A DNA stretch of 13,060 bases from JADJQU01 sp035490315. Lineage in GTDB: Bacteria; Planctomycetota; UBA1135; GCA-002686595. The position numbers were made by a program, and so were the translations under genes. Positions 1-7,024 of this stretch are shown here, in pieces (the stretch's first letter is position 1; the number at the start of each line of letters is the position of its first letter). The stretch is from the NCBI GenBank assembly GCA_035490315.1, contig DATHET010000099.1:1-13060 (forward strand), given 5' to 3'. A model generated the notes under the pieces. That model saw only the letters and a list, made by a program, of their open reading frames with translations, had not been told where the DNA came from and did not search any database.

Positions 1-721
1 CCTTGAAGTAATCGCCACGCTCCGCCGTGTCGCCGCGGAAAATGTTCCCGGGCACACGACCCGCGTTGCGCAAGAAAGTCTCGTCGAGCGGCGCGAACGA
101 TCGGTACATGCCGGCGAAGCGCTGGTTCAAAAACACCGGCACCACCGCAGTCGGCGGCGCGAGCAGCCCGAAATCCGCCGCCATCGAGTTCGACGCGAAC
201 TGCGCGAGAACTTCCTTCGCCGAGAAGACGTTGACGCGGCTCTGGTGGAACATCTCGCCGCGGTCGCTCTTGATCGCGAGGCTCTTCTTCTCCCCAGTCC
301 AGTGCACGCTCGTGTCGCCGCGCAGCTTCACCTCGACTTCCTGACTCGAGTTGCCCGCGACGAGCTCGCCCTTGACGCTCATGCCCGCGCGGCCGACTGG
401 ATCCGAAGCCATCCGATCGAACTCGTCGCGATCGACGCGCAGATCGACCAGGGCGCGCTGGCGGTCCTCGGCCGTGAGGCTCGCGTCCAGGGAATGGGCT
501 CGCGGCAGCCGCAGACCTGAGCGCACCCGCCACCAGGCGAAGCGATCGACGCGAGCCGTCTGCGACCACCAGTCGTCGAACTGCCGCAGCTGCCGGTAGT
601 CGCCGACGCTCGCGCCGAGCAGGTAGAGCGCGGCCACGAAGGGCGGCAGGCTGAGCAGCACCACGTCGCGCAGGCGCAGGCGGCGCAGGACGCCGAGGCC
701 GGGTCGGCGGGTCGAACTCAT
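1..721 (-). CDS. CotH-family (spore-coat kinase-like) membrane protein, N-terminal part
   Basis: Only the first 240 residues are visible; the gene runs off the left edge. The ATG at 719-721 begins a short basic N-terminus followed by one hydrophobic segment at about residues 17-37, so this looks like a type II membrane protein with its main domain outside. From about residue 90 the sequence fits the CotH family: VEVKLRGDTSVHW at 129-141, then the KKS at 145-147, FAGMYRSFAPLDETFL at 202-217 and GNIFRGDT at 225-232. These correspond to the family's conserved 'RG-(x)n-KKS', 'xGxYxxxExxD' and 'GxxxKG' blocks. CotH proteins are atypical kinases known from Bacillus spore coats; in other bacteria they are widespread, secreted or anchored, and mostly of unknown substrate. 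The catalytic C-terminal half is outside the window, so activity cannot be judged. Genes for VTC and DUF4956 proteins, frequent CotH neighbours, lie at the other end of the window on the same strand. Family call is fairly sure; function is inference. Confidence 0.8.
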   Translation of the reverse strand, partial: MSSTRRPGLGVLRRLRLRDVVLLSLPPFVAALYLLGASVGDYRQLRQFDDWWSQTARVDRFAWWRVRSGLRLPRAHSLDASLTAEDRQRALVDLRVDRDEFDRMASDPVGRAGMSVKGELVAGNSSQEVEVKLRGDTSVHWTGEKKSLAIKSDRGEMFHQSRVNVFSAKEVLAQFASNSMAADFGLLAPPTAVVPVFLNQRFAGMYRSFAPLDETFLRNAGRVPGNIFRGDTAERGDYFK

Positions 722-977
722 CGGCGCTGTGTGGGGGCGGGGAGGGGGCGAGGCGGACCTAAGCCTCTGGCGGGCAGGCTGGTATGTCGGCCAGGGCCCG
801 CGCTCCCATGAGCAGGCGCCCCAGCGCTGCGAATTGTAGCCCTGCCGAGGGTCCCAGGTCCGAGCCGCCCGGCGCACCGGGCAGACGAGGGCTCCCGCGT
901 ACAGCGCTGAGGAGCTCCAGGCGGTCCAACGCGAGCTGCCCGCCCCAAGCGGTCGTGGGGGGTCGGGTCAGGCCGGA
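722..977. other. Gap between the CotH-like gene and a small membrane-protein gene
   Basis: No convincing gene. On the minus strand an open frame runs from just after the TGA of the 50-aa gene (978-980) to a TAG at 759-761, in the same frame. It could start at a TTG at 927-929 and give 56 aa ending ADIPACPPEA. Its third codon positions are less GC-rich than in the surrounding genes and I see no strong ribosome binding site, so I do not call it. The stretch should also hold the promoter and 5' untranslated region of the CotH-like gene if that gene is not co-transcribed with the small genes upstream. I see no clear -35/-10 pair or Shine-Dalgarno before the ATG at 721. Confidence 0.4.
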
Positions 978-1130
978 TCAGTTGTAGCCCGGCAGTCCCG
1001 AAGCCCCCCAGGCGTGGCACCAGGCCCAGAGGAGGCTCCCGATCACGAGGGCCGCGACCGCGAGCAGGGCGATCATCGCGAAGCTGCCCAAATCCCCGAG
1101 CCAGCCGCGCTTGTGTCGCTCCTCGCTCAT
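978..1130 (-). CDS. 50-aa single-pass membrane protein, unknown
   Basis: A short frame from ATG (1128-1130) to TGA (978-980). The protein begins MSEERHKRGWLGDLG, carries one strong hydrophobic helix at about residues 16-37 (FAMIALLAVAALVIGSLLW) and ends CHAWGASGLPGYN. The charged basic N-terminus, clean transmembrane helix and short aromatic tail are typical of a genuine small membrane protein. The third codon positions are mostly G or C, like the neighbours. The ribosome binding site is weak: GGCGGG lies a few bases before the ATG. It sits between another small membrane-protein gene (1189-1332) and the CotH-like gene, all on the minus strand, so they may be co-transcribed. I do not recognise the family; a small subunit of a membrane complex is possible but unsupported. 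Confidence 0.55.
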   Translation of the reverse strand: MSEERHKRGWLGDLGSFAMIALLAVAALVIGSLLWAWCHAWGASGLPGYN

Positions 1131-1188
1131 GGCTACCCGCCAGAATCCTGGGTTTGGATCGGGAGATTCCGGCGGCTCCGGGTCGGCG

Positions 1189-1332
1189 CTAGGCGACGAG
1201 CTGGAAGAGCGCCATGGAAGCGAGGGCGATCGTCCGTGCCCACCAGAAGATGAGCCACGCCCGATCGGTTCGGGGTCTCGGTCGCCCCGCGCGTCGATCG
1301 ACGATGAGGCCTTCTAGGAGCCAGTCCCACAT
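1189..1332 (-). CDS. 47-aa membrane-associated small protein, unknown
   Basis: Frame from ATG (1330-1332) to a TAG at 1189-1191. GGAGAAG lies about 9 nt before the ATG and can serve as Shine-Dalgarno. The protein starts MWDWLLEGLIVDRR, has a basic Arg/Pro-rich middle (residues 13-24), and ends with a Trp-rich hydrophobic segment at about 25-46 (AWLIFWWARTIALASMALFQ). That composition suggests one membrane helix with the N-terminus inside. The frame stays open upstream of this ATG, but the upstream residues look non-coding, so I chose the start with the ribosome binding site. It lies 58 nt before the other small membrane-protein gene. No family recognised; it could be a chance open frame, hence the moderate confidence. 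Confidence 0.45.
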   Translation of the reverse strand: MWDWLLEGLIVDRRAGRPRPRTDRAWLIFWWARTIALASMALFQLVA

Positions 1333-1511
1333 CGCTACGGCTTCTCCGCATGCGGCTTCGCGCTGCAGGTCATGCTCGCGAGAGTAGCACCACGGACCGA
1401 CCCTGCTCGCGGTGCTCGGGGGGGAGAAGGCCGAGGGTTGGACGCCTGCTGGTGACCCGAGGCAGAGCCATCCCGGAAGGCGAAGAATCCCGCTTGATGG
1501 ACTCGATTGGT

Positions 1512-1521
1512 CGATATATCG
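1512..1521. promoter_or_regulatory. Palindrome upstream of the Lrp/AsnC gene, possible operator
   Basis: CGATATATCG is a perfect 10-bp palindrome, and unusually AT-rich for this genome, located 24 nt before the ATG of the regulator gene. Lrp/AsnC proteins commonly bind AT-rich palindromic sites in their own promoters, so autoregulation through this site is plausible. A Shine-Dalgarno GGAG at 1532-1535 follows, 10 nt before the start codon. No clear -35/-10 pair was identified. Binding is inference only. Confidence 0.35.
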
Positions 1522-1545
1522 TCGGTTGAACGGAGATGAGACCGA

Positions 1546-2007
1546 ATGATCGACGACGTTGACCTCAAAATCCTGGCGATCCTTCAAGCCGACGGCAGGG
1601 CGAGCCATGCCGAGCTGGCGCGGCAGGTGGGCCTGGTCGGGTCCGCGGTTCACGAGCGGGTCAAGAAGCTCGAGGAGCGCGGCATCGTGCGCGGGTATTC
1701 CGCGCGGCTGGATCCGGAGGCGCTGGGCAAGAAGCTCCTCGCTTTCGTGTTCCTGCGTGCCGAGGAGGACGGGACGTCCAACGAAGTCGCCCTTGCCCTG
1801 GCGAAGATTCCTGAAGTGCTCGAGGTCCACCACGTCGCGGGCGAGGACTGCTATCTCGCGAAGGTGCGCACGGCGGACACGGAGTCGTTGGGCCGTTTGA
1901 TTCGCGAGCGCTTCCGGGCGATTCCGCAGGTGCATTCGACGCGCTCGACGATCGTGCTCGAGACCATCAAGGAAGATCTGAGCCTTCCGCTGGCGGGTGC
2001 ATCGTGA
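1546..2007 (+). CDS. Lrp/AsnC-family transcriptional regulator
   Basis: A 153-residue protein of the family's usual size. The N-terminal winged helix-turn-helix spans about residues 3-50, with DLKILAILQADGRAS followed by the helix-turn-helix ELARQVGL..SAVHERVKKLEERGIV. The C-terminal ligand-binding/oligomerisation (RAM) domain covers about 65-141 and contains the family's conserved GEDCYLAKV stretch at 99-107 and the closing STRSTIVLETIKE strand at 131-143. Members form dimers to octamers and sense amino acids or related small molecules. The start ATG has GGAG 10 nt upstream. Its stop overlaps the start of the EamA exporter by 4 nt (GTGA), so the two are translationally coupled, and the regulator probably controls that exporter. 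The ligand cannot be read from sequence. Confidence 0.93.
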   Translation: MIDDVDLKILAILQADGRASHAELARQVGLVGSAVHERVKKLEERGIVRGYSARLDPEALGKKLLAFVFLRAEEDGTSNEVALALAKIPEVLEVHHVAGEDCYLAKVRTADTESLGRLIRERFRAIPQVHSTRSTIVLETIKEDLSLPLAGAS

Positions 2008-2975
2008 ATCACGAAAGGACCGAAGCGACGCCGCTGCGCATCGCCCTGGCCTTCGCGGCCGTGTACCTCATCTGGGGCTCGACCTACATGGCGATCCGCG
2101 TCGCCGTGGCGGACTTCGCGCCCTTCGTGATGGCCTCGATCCGTTTCGTGGTCGCCGGATTCGCGCTGTACGGATACCTGCGTTTGCGCGGAGCGCCGCG
2201 GCCGACCTGGAAGCAGTGGCGCAATGCGTCGGCGATCGGGTTCCTGCTCCTGAGCTGCTCGAACGGCGCGGTGACCTGGGCCGAGAAGACCGTGCCCAGC
2301 GGACTTGCGGCGCTCCTGTGCGCGGTCCTGCCGATGTGGATGGTGCTGCTGGAATGGCTCTGGGATCGGACGCAGCGTCCGACGCTGCAGGTCATGTTCG
2401 GCATCCTGCTCGGCCTGGTCGGCGTCGCGGTGCTCGTCGGACCGGGATTGACCGCGGAAGCTGGGCAGGTCGACTTCTTCGGCGCGACTTTGATCGTGCT
2501 GGCTTCGCTGACCTGGGCGCTGGGCTCGATCTACGGACGAAAGGCCGACCTTCCGGGCTCCGCGGCGATGTCGACGGCGATGGAGATGATCGCGGGCGGA
2601 GCGATCCTCGCGATCGGCGCCTGGGCGACCGGCGACTGGGCGCGCTTCGATCCAAGCGTGATCCCCACGAACTCGTGGCTTGCGCTGCTCTACCTCGCCG
2701 TCTTCGGCTCGCTGATCGCGCTGTCGGCCTACGTGTGGCTGCTCAAGGCTTCGACGCCGGCGCGCGTGTCGACCTATGCCTACGTCAATCCCGTGGTCGC
2801 CGTGATCCTGGGCTGGGCGCTGCTCGACGAGCCGCTGACCGCGCGCACGGCGGTCGCCGCGGCGATCATCGTGACCGCTCTGGTCGTGATCACCAATCAG
2901 CGCGCGCGCGGCAAGTTGACTTCCGCGCCGAGGCTGGAGAGCGAAGCGCTCGCGCCGACGCCGATCAAGCGATAG
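2004..2975 (+). CDS. yedA: EamA-family drug/metabolite exporter, YedA-like
   Basis: A 323-residue inner-membrane protein with about ten hydrophobic segments arranged as two EamA repeats (about 13-145 and 157-297). It resembles E. coli YedA along its length: YLIWGSTYMAIR at 21-32, the conserved AEKTVPSGLAALL at 93-105, WALGSIYGRK at 171-180, an AMEMIAGG stretch at 192-199, and YAYVNPVVAVILG at 258-270 followed by DEPLT. YedA-type carriers of the drug/metabolite transporter superfamily are thought to export metabolites, often amino acids or drugs; the substrate here is unknown. The start is a GTG overlapping the regulator's TGA (GTGA), a usual coupling arrangement, and an Lrp partner fits an amino-acid exporter. 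The last 79 nt overlap the convergent SGNH hydrolase gene on the other strand. Confidence 0.9.
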   Translation: MNHERTEATPLRIALAFAAVYLIWGSTYMAIRVAVADFAPFVMASIRFVVAGFALYGYLRLRGAPRPTWKQWRNASAIGFLLLSCSNGAVTWAEKTVPSGLAALLCAVLPMWMVLLEWLWDRTQRPTLQVMFGILLGLVGVAVLVGPGLTAEAGQVDFFGATLIVLASLTWALGSIYGRKADLPGSAAMSTAMEMIAGGAILAIGAWATGDWARFDPSVIPTNSWLALLYLAVFGSLIALSAYVWLLKASTPARVSTYAYVNPVVAVILGWALLDEPLTARTAVAAAIIVTALVVITNQRARGKLTSAPRLESEALAPTPIKR

Positions 2976-4207
2976 CCCTCGGCTCGGCAGTGCGAGTCCT
3001 CGCGCCAGTACAGGACGGAAGGATCGCGCGCGGCGCGGAAGCTCGGCAGGAGGTCGACCACGGGGAAGCCCGCGCGCTCGCCGATCTCCTTCACGCGCAC
3101 TCCCCACAGGGAAAAATCCTGGTTGGCGCCGGGCTTGCGCAGCTGTTCCTGGAAGGGAATCGCGAGCACCGCGAACTTCGCGCCGCAGCGCAGGGCCGCG
3201 TCGCGCGCCTGGGTGATCTCGCGTTCGTAGAGCGCGTAGAGCCTGGTCGATTCCTTGCCTTGCGCGATCTCGAAGGCACCGCGGTGCGAGGAATCGCCCT
3301 TGCCCTTGAGGCGATCGACGATCCGCAGCGCGTCGATGCGCTGCATCACGAGCGAACGCGCCACCCAGCCGGGCAGGCTGTACCAGCGCCGGTGATCCTC
3401 GTAGCGCTTCCGGTCGCCCTCGGTCGCGAGCTGATTGAGCAGCGCGCCATCGCGGGCGATGTTCAGGATCGGAAACCGGTTCTCGAGCAGGTCGTTCGGC
3501 GTCGAGCCGACGACCACCAGGTCGGGCTCGAAGCCGGCGGCGAATTTCTCGATCCATTTGCGCTCGTGGATCGTGCCGAAGGCCGGGAATCCGGCGTTGA
3601 GCACCTCGACGCGGCCCGCTCCGTAGAGGCGATCGAACTCGGATTGCATCACGCTCGGGTAGGTGTCCTCGAAGCGCACCTGGTCGCCGACCGTGAAGGA
3701 ATCGCCGACGACGAGCACGCGCGCCAGGCCGGCGGGCTTGGGGCCGAAGTCGTGATTCGCACGCAGGCCCTGGGCGTTGCTGTGCCACTTCGCGCTGAAC
3801 TCGCGCGACTGGATCACCTGGTCGTAGTTGGGCAGGTACACGTGGCCGACGTCGGGATCGAAGGCGTGGCGACCGATGTTTTCGAGCGGCGTGAAGGCCG
3901 CGTCGTCGGTCGCTTGCAGATAGGCCTCCCAGACGAGCAGCACGACGACCAGCGAGGCCCCGGGGGCGACCACGAGCTTTCGCAGCGTCGCGATCGGCGC
4001 GGGCAGGGCTCGGAAATAGGAGAAGAGCAGTGCGGCGAAGCAGGCTTCGTAGATCAGGGAGCTGATCAGCCAGGGCTTCGAGTAGCGCCAGAAGAAGATC
4101 TCGCTGGTGCGCTCCGTCAGGAGATAGACGAGCGGCAAGGCGAACACGATCGCGGCGACGGCGAATTCCGCTCCGCGGCGTCGCTGGATCTTCGGAGCGG
4201 GCTCCAT
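2897..4207 (-). CDS. Membrane-anchored SGNH/GDSL-family hydrolase
   Basis: A 436-residue protein with three hydrophobic segments at about residues 14-31, 46-66 and 76-94, then a large soluble domain. The domain shows the SGNH blocks: VLVVGDSF with nucleophile Ser170 (block I), NAGFPAFGT at 204-212 (block II Gly), GSTPND with Asn238 (block III), and EDSHCRAEGY with Asp404 and His406 (block V). Such domains are esterases or acyltransferase partners acting on acylated carbohydrates or lipids; here the catalytic domain is probably on the outer face of the membrane. ATG at 4205-4207 follows the cytochrome's stop codon by 2 nt, so it is almost certainly co-translated. The 3' end overlaps the convergent exporter gene by 79 nt. 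Family assignment is strong; the substrate is unknown. Confidence 0.87.
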   Translation of the reverse strand: MEPAPKIQRRRGAEFAVAAIVFALPLVYLLTERTSEIFFWRYSKPWLISSLIYEACFAALLFSYFRALPAPIATLRKLVVAPGASLVVVLLVWEAYLQATDDAAFTPLENIGRHAFDPDVGHVYLPNYDQVIQSREFSAKWHSNAQGLRANHDFGPKPAGLARVLVVGDSFTVGDQVRFEDTYPSVMQSEFDRLYGAGRVEVLNAGFPAFGTIHERKWIEKFAAGFEPDLVVVGSTPNDLLENRFPILNIARDGALLNQLATEGDRKRYEDHRRWYSLPGWVARSLVMQRIDALRIVDRLKGKGDSSHRGAFEIAQGKESTRLYALYEREITQARDAALRCGAKFAVLAIPFQEQLRKPGANQDFSLWGVRVKEIGERAGFPVVDLLPSFRAARDPSVLYWREDSHCRAEGYRLIGVGASASLSSLGAEVNLPRAR

Positions 4208-4209
4208 GG

Positions 4210-5850
4210 TCAGTCGATGATCTGGATCGCCAGCGCGATGGTCTCGGGTTGAAACTTTGCCGCGTCGAGCATGCGGACGAAGTCCTTCGCCTCGGCGGTG
4301 CGCGAGGCGCGCAGGGGCTCGACCCAGGCCGGTGGGATCGGCTGGTAGCGCAGCCAGGTGACGAGAGTCAGCGGCCCGGGTTGATCCGCGCTGAAGCGGA
4401 TGTCGTAGTTGACGCGATCGCCGCCGTCCGTGAAATCGGCATCGCCTTGGACGCCGACGGGCGCGGTCTCCTGAGCGTGAGGACCGTCGGCGCGCCAGCC
4501 TCGGGGCAGGAGGCGCGTGTCCTTCTTCATGGAAGTCATGTCGATCACCGACGTGGTCGGCCGGCCCTGGGCATCCAGCGCGACCATTTCGTACACGGCG
4601 ACTTCGTTCGGTCGCTCGATGCGATCGTAGTGGGGGATGTCGAGCTCGTCGGCGACTCCGAGGAAGCGGCCGGCCTCGTCCGTGGCGCCCGAGGAGAACA
4701 GGACGGTCCGCCCGGCGCGCAGCTCGACCTCGAGCCAGGCGCGGCGAGCCGGATAGCCGCTCGGCAGCTTGTGGCCCGCGAGATTCTGGACGTGCAGATC
4801 GAAGCGCAGGCCGTTTGGCTGCCGCTCGACACCTTCGATCGAGAGGCGCGCGGTGGAAAACGCGAGCTGCGAGCGCGTGGCCGCCGCCGTGCGCAAGAGC
4901 GACGCATCGCTCGCGACGACTCCGAGCTCCTCGCGGTTGAGCCGCAGGAGATCGATCAGCCAGGCATTGCCGCCCACCAGGACGTGACCGCGCACTCTCT
5001 CGCGGATCGCGATGTTGAAATCGAAGCCGGTCGGCATGCGCGCGATCTTCATCGTGCCCTGGTCGGGCATGTGGCAGGCCTGGCAGGTGCGCGACGCGTC
5101 GCTGGCACCGGACTCGTCGGAGTACACGCTGTTGCGCCATTCGAGGTAAGGCGCCTGCTCGAGGAATGCAGTTCCGGCGGGAGTCGACGTGTACAGCGTG
5201 TGGCAAGTCCCGCACAGCGCCGACGCAGAAATGTGCGCCGCCGCGGTCGGCGTGTAGCCCGTGTTCATGCGCATCGGACCGACCGTCGGATTCTCGAACG
5301 GCCCGAAGATCCGTTTCTCACCGCGGATCGTCGCGTGCCCGCTGAAGCTCGCGGCCTTGCCGAGCTCCTCGGGCTGGATCTGATGGCACAGGGCGCAGGA
5401 AACGCCGTCGCGCGCCAGCGGATCGTCGCGCAGCGACTCCATCGTGGGCGGCGCGCGGTCGGCCAGGGCGGCGGCGTGGACCGCCATCGGCGCATGGCAG
5501 CGCAGGCACAGGTCCTCGACCATTTTCCTGGAGGCGGGAGCTCGCTCGATCTCGCGCGCCATCTGCGCTCGCCAGTAGGGATCGCGGAAGGAGTTGGCCA
5601 TCGGCGTCGCCTGCCACAGGCCGTGGGGCGAAGCGTCGTCGCCGCTCGCGGTGGTCAGGGCATTGGCGTCGGGACTGTGGCTGTGGCAGCGCGCGCATTC
5701 GGCGGAAGTCAGGAAATCCCTATTCACGACCGCGGTCGTCGGCGCGCTCGCCTGCGGGGCGGCTTCACAGCCCGCGCCCGTCGCAAAGGCCAGGCCGAGG
5801 CAGGTGCTCGCGACCAGGATCCGGCGCAGATTCCGCTCGCGGCTGGGCAT
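4210..5850 (-). CDS. Pentaheme c-type cytochrome, exported
   Basis: A 546-residue protein with five CxxCH haem c attachment motifs: CARCH at 52, CLRCH at 115, CALCH at 152, CGTCH at 213 and CQACH at 256. The basic N-terminus and hydrophobic stretch to about residue 27 form a signal peptide. A Cys at 28 (ATGAGC) makes a lipoprotein anchor possible, though the lipobox is poor. The haem region ends near 265, and the rest is a beta-rich domain starting with LAGHKLPSGYPARRAWLEV (357-375), a block I associate with periplasmic multihaem 'cytochrome c family' proteins. It should act in periplasmic electron transfer; the redox partner is unknown. The start ATG (5848-5850) lacks an obvious Shine-Dalgarno. 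It shares an operon with the SGNH hydrolase 2 nt downstream. No transmembrane helix besides the signal is seen. Confidence 0.9.
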   Translation of the reverse strand: MPSRERNLRRILVASTCLGLAFATGAGCEAAPQASAPTTAVVNRDFLTSAECARCHSHSPDANALTTASGDDASPHGLWQATPMANSFRDPYWRAQMAREIERAPASRKMVEDLCLRCHAPMAVHAAALADRAPPTMESLRDDPLARDGVSCALCHQIQPEELGKAASFSGHATIRGEKRIFGPFENPTVGPMRMNTGYTPTAAAHISASALCGTCHTLYTSTPAGTAFLEQAPYLEWRNSVYSDESGASDASRTCQACHMPDQGTMKIARMPTGFDFNIAIRERVRGHVLVGGNAWLIDLLRLNREELGVVASDASLLRTAAATRSQLAFSTARLSIEGVERQPNGLRFDLHVQNLAGHKLPSGYPARRAWLEVELRAGRTVLFSSGATDEAGRFLGVADELDIPHYDRIERPNEVAVYEMVALDAQGRPTTSVIDMTSMKKDTRLLPRGWRADGPHAQETAPVGVQGDADFTDGGDRVNYDIRFSADQPGPLTLVTWLRYQPIPPAWVEPLRASRTAEAKDFVRMLDAAKFQPETIALAIQIID

Positions 5851-5904
5851 CCGCGCAAGCTACCCGATGGCTCGACGCGGGAACAATCCGACCTTGCAGC
5901 GATT

Positions 5905-5935
5905 TTGCACCGTAATTCACGCGCCTCGGTAACGT
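5905..5935 (+). promoter_or_regulatory. Possible promoter for the VOC/zinc-ribbon gene
   Basis: In the 120-nt divergent gap between the cytochrome and VOC genes, TTGCAC (5905-5910) and TAACGT (5930-5935) could be -35 and -10 elements, separated by 19 nt, which is longer than optimal. The gap is visibly more AT-rich than the flanking genes. It must hold promoters for both directions; none is clear for the cytochrome. A weak call by eye only. Confidence 0.22.
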
Positions 5936-5970
5936 GGTCCGCCGGTGGACCCATCCCCAGACAGGAATTT

Positions 5971-6651
5971 ATGAGCAATTCGCCCAATCACTTCCCGATT
6001 TCCGTGATCCTCACCGTGCGCGACACGAAAGCGACACTCGCTTTCTATCGCGACAAGCTCGGCTTCGAAGTCGAAGCCAGCTGGCCCGACGAAAAGAATC
6101 CGATGTGGGCCAATCTGATGCTCGACGGTCAGTCGGTCATGATCGGCGCGCTCGGCACGCCGGATGACATCAAGCAATTCTGCGCCAAGGATCCGGCCGA
6201 GCTCGAGCACAAGCTCGGCGCCCACGCCGACTTTTCCAAGAACAAGCACGGCGTCGGAATCTCGACCTACGTCGCGGTCAAGGACATCGACGCCTGGCAC
6301 GCGAAGGTCTCGAAGCTCGGCGTGAAATTCGCCGGCGTGCCGAAGACGCAGTTCTACGGCATCCGCGAAGTCGGGCTCGAGGATCCGGACGGCTACTCGT
6401 TCATGTTCTATTCGCCGGTGACCATGGCCACCTGCCAGTCGTGCTCCATGCCGATGACCGAGGCGAAGCCCGGCGAGATGTACTGCGGTTATTGCGTCGA
6501 CGAGAAGGGCAAGCTCAAGCCCTACGAGACGATCCTCGAGGGCTGCGTCAGCGGCTACTTCATCCCGATGCAGAAGATGTCGCGTCCTGATGCCGAGGTC
6601 GCAGCCCGCGAGCTGCTAGCCAAGCAACCGGCCTGGGCCGGTCGCAAGTAG
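5971..6651 (+). CDS. VOC (glyoxalase-fold) domain fused to a zinc ribbon
   Basis: A 226-residue protein with two domains. Residues about 8-148 form a vicinal-oxygen-chelate/glyoxalase-bleomycin-resistance fold: SVILTVRDTKATLAFYRDKLGF at the start and VGLEDPDGYSFMFYSP at 134-149 are classic family blocks. Residues 155-220 carry a small zinc ribbon with Cys155, Cys158, Cys172 and Cys175 (CQSCSMPM...YCGYC), resembling the 'putative zinc ribbon' domain found alone or fused to other stress-related domains. The substrate is unknown; VOC proteins include isomerases, dioxygenases and drug-binding proteins. The reading frame is open far upstream, but the ATG at 5971 has AGGAA about 5 nt before it and begins the conserved domain. 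A DUF1428 gene follows after 10 nt, so both are probably one operon. Confidence 0.85.
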   Translation: MSNSPNHFPISVILTVRDTKATLAFYRDKLGFEVEASWPDEKNPMWANLMLDGQSVMIGALGTPDDIKQFCAKDPAELEHKLGAHADFSKNKHGVGISTYVAVKDIDAWHAKVSKLGVKFAGVPKTQFYGIREVGLEDPDGYSFMFYSPVTMATCQSCSMPMTEAKPGEMYCGYCVDEKGKLKPYETILEGCVSGYFIPMQKMSRPDAEVAARELLAKQPAWAGRK

Positions 6652-6661
6652 GAGGCGCGCG

Positions 6662-7018
6662 ATGACCTACGTCGACGGGTTCCTTCTGCCCATCAAAAAG
6701 AAGAATCTGAAGGCTTACCGCAGCATGGCGGCCAAGGGCGGCAAGCTGTGGATGAAGCACGGCGCGCTGCAGTTCCTCGAGAACGTGGGCGATGACCTCG
6801 ATGTGAAGATGGGGCTGCCTTTTCCGCCTGCGGTGAAAGCGAAGAAGGACGAGACGGTCGTCTTCTCCTTCATCGTCTACAAGTCGCGCGCCCATCGCGA
6901 CAAGGTCAATGCCAAGGTCATGGCGGATCCCGCCATGCCCGCGATGATGAAGCTGGCGATGCCCTTCGACCCCTCGCGCATGTTCTACGGCGGGTTCAAG
7001 ACCCTCGTCGAATTGTAG
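6662..7018 (+). CDS. ybaA: DUF1428 family protein, YbaA-like
   Basis: A 118-residue cytoplasmic protein matching E. coli YbaA/DUF1428 in length and pattern: MTYVDGFLLPIKKKNLKAY at the start, MAAKGGKLWMKHGAL at 22-36, VVFSFIVYKSRAHRDKVN at 66-83, and the closing MPFDPSRMFYGGFKTLVEL. The family has a ferredoxin-like dimeric alpha/beta-barrel fold and no firmly assigned function. A strong Shine-Dalgarno, AGGAGG (6650-6655), overlaps the stop codon of the VOC gene and sits 6 nt before the ATG, so the two are co-expressed. The stop codon is 6 nt before the left arm of the large inverted repeat. Confidence 0.88.
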   Translation: MTYVDGFLLPIKKKNLKAYRSMAAKGGKLWMKHGALQFLENVGDDLDVKMGLPFPPAVKAKKDETVVFSFIVYKSRAHRDKVNAKVMADPAMPAMMKLAMPFDPSRMFYGGFKTLVEL

Positions 7019-7024
7019 GACGCG

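Noticed and set aside
1292..1303. CGTCGATCGACG 12-bp palindrome
   Set aside because: Lies inside the 47-aa frame and is made of dinucleotides very common in this genome; probably chance.
1386..1416. AGCACC...GGTGCT inverted repeat in the divergent gap
   Set aside because: Only 6 bp with a 19-nt loop and no T-run; too weak for a terminator or operator call.
1997..4252. Very long plus-strand open frame across the exporter and hydrolase genes
   Set aside because: It is antisense or out of frame to genes with clear motifs, and its translation is Arg/Asp/Ala-rich low-complexity with no domain; typical of GC-rich shadow frames.
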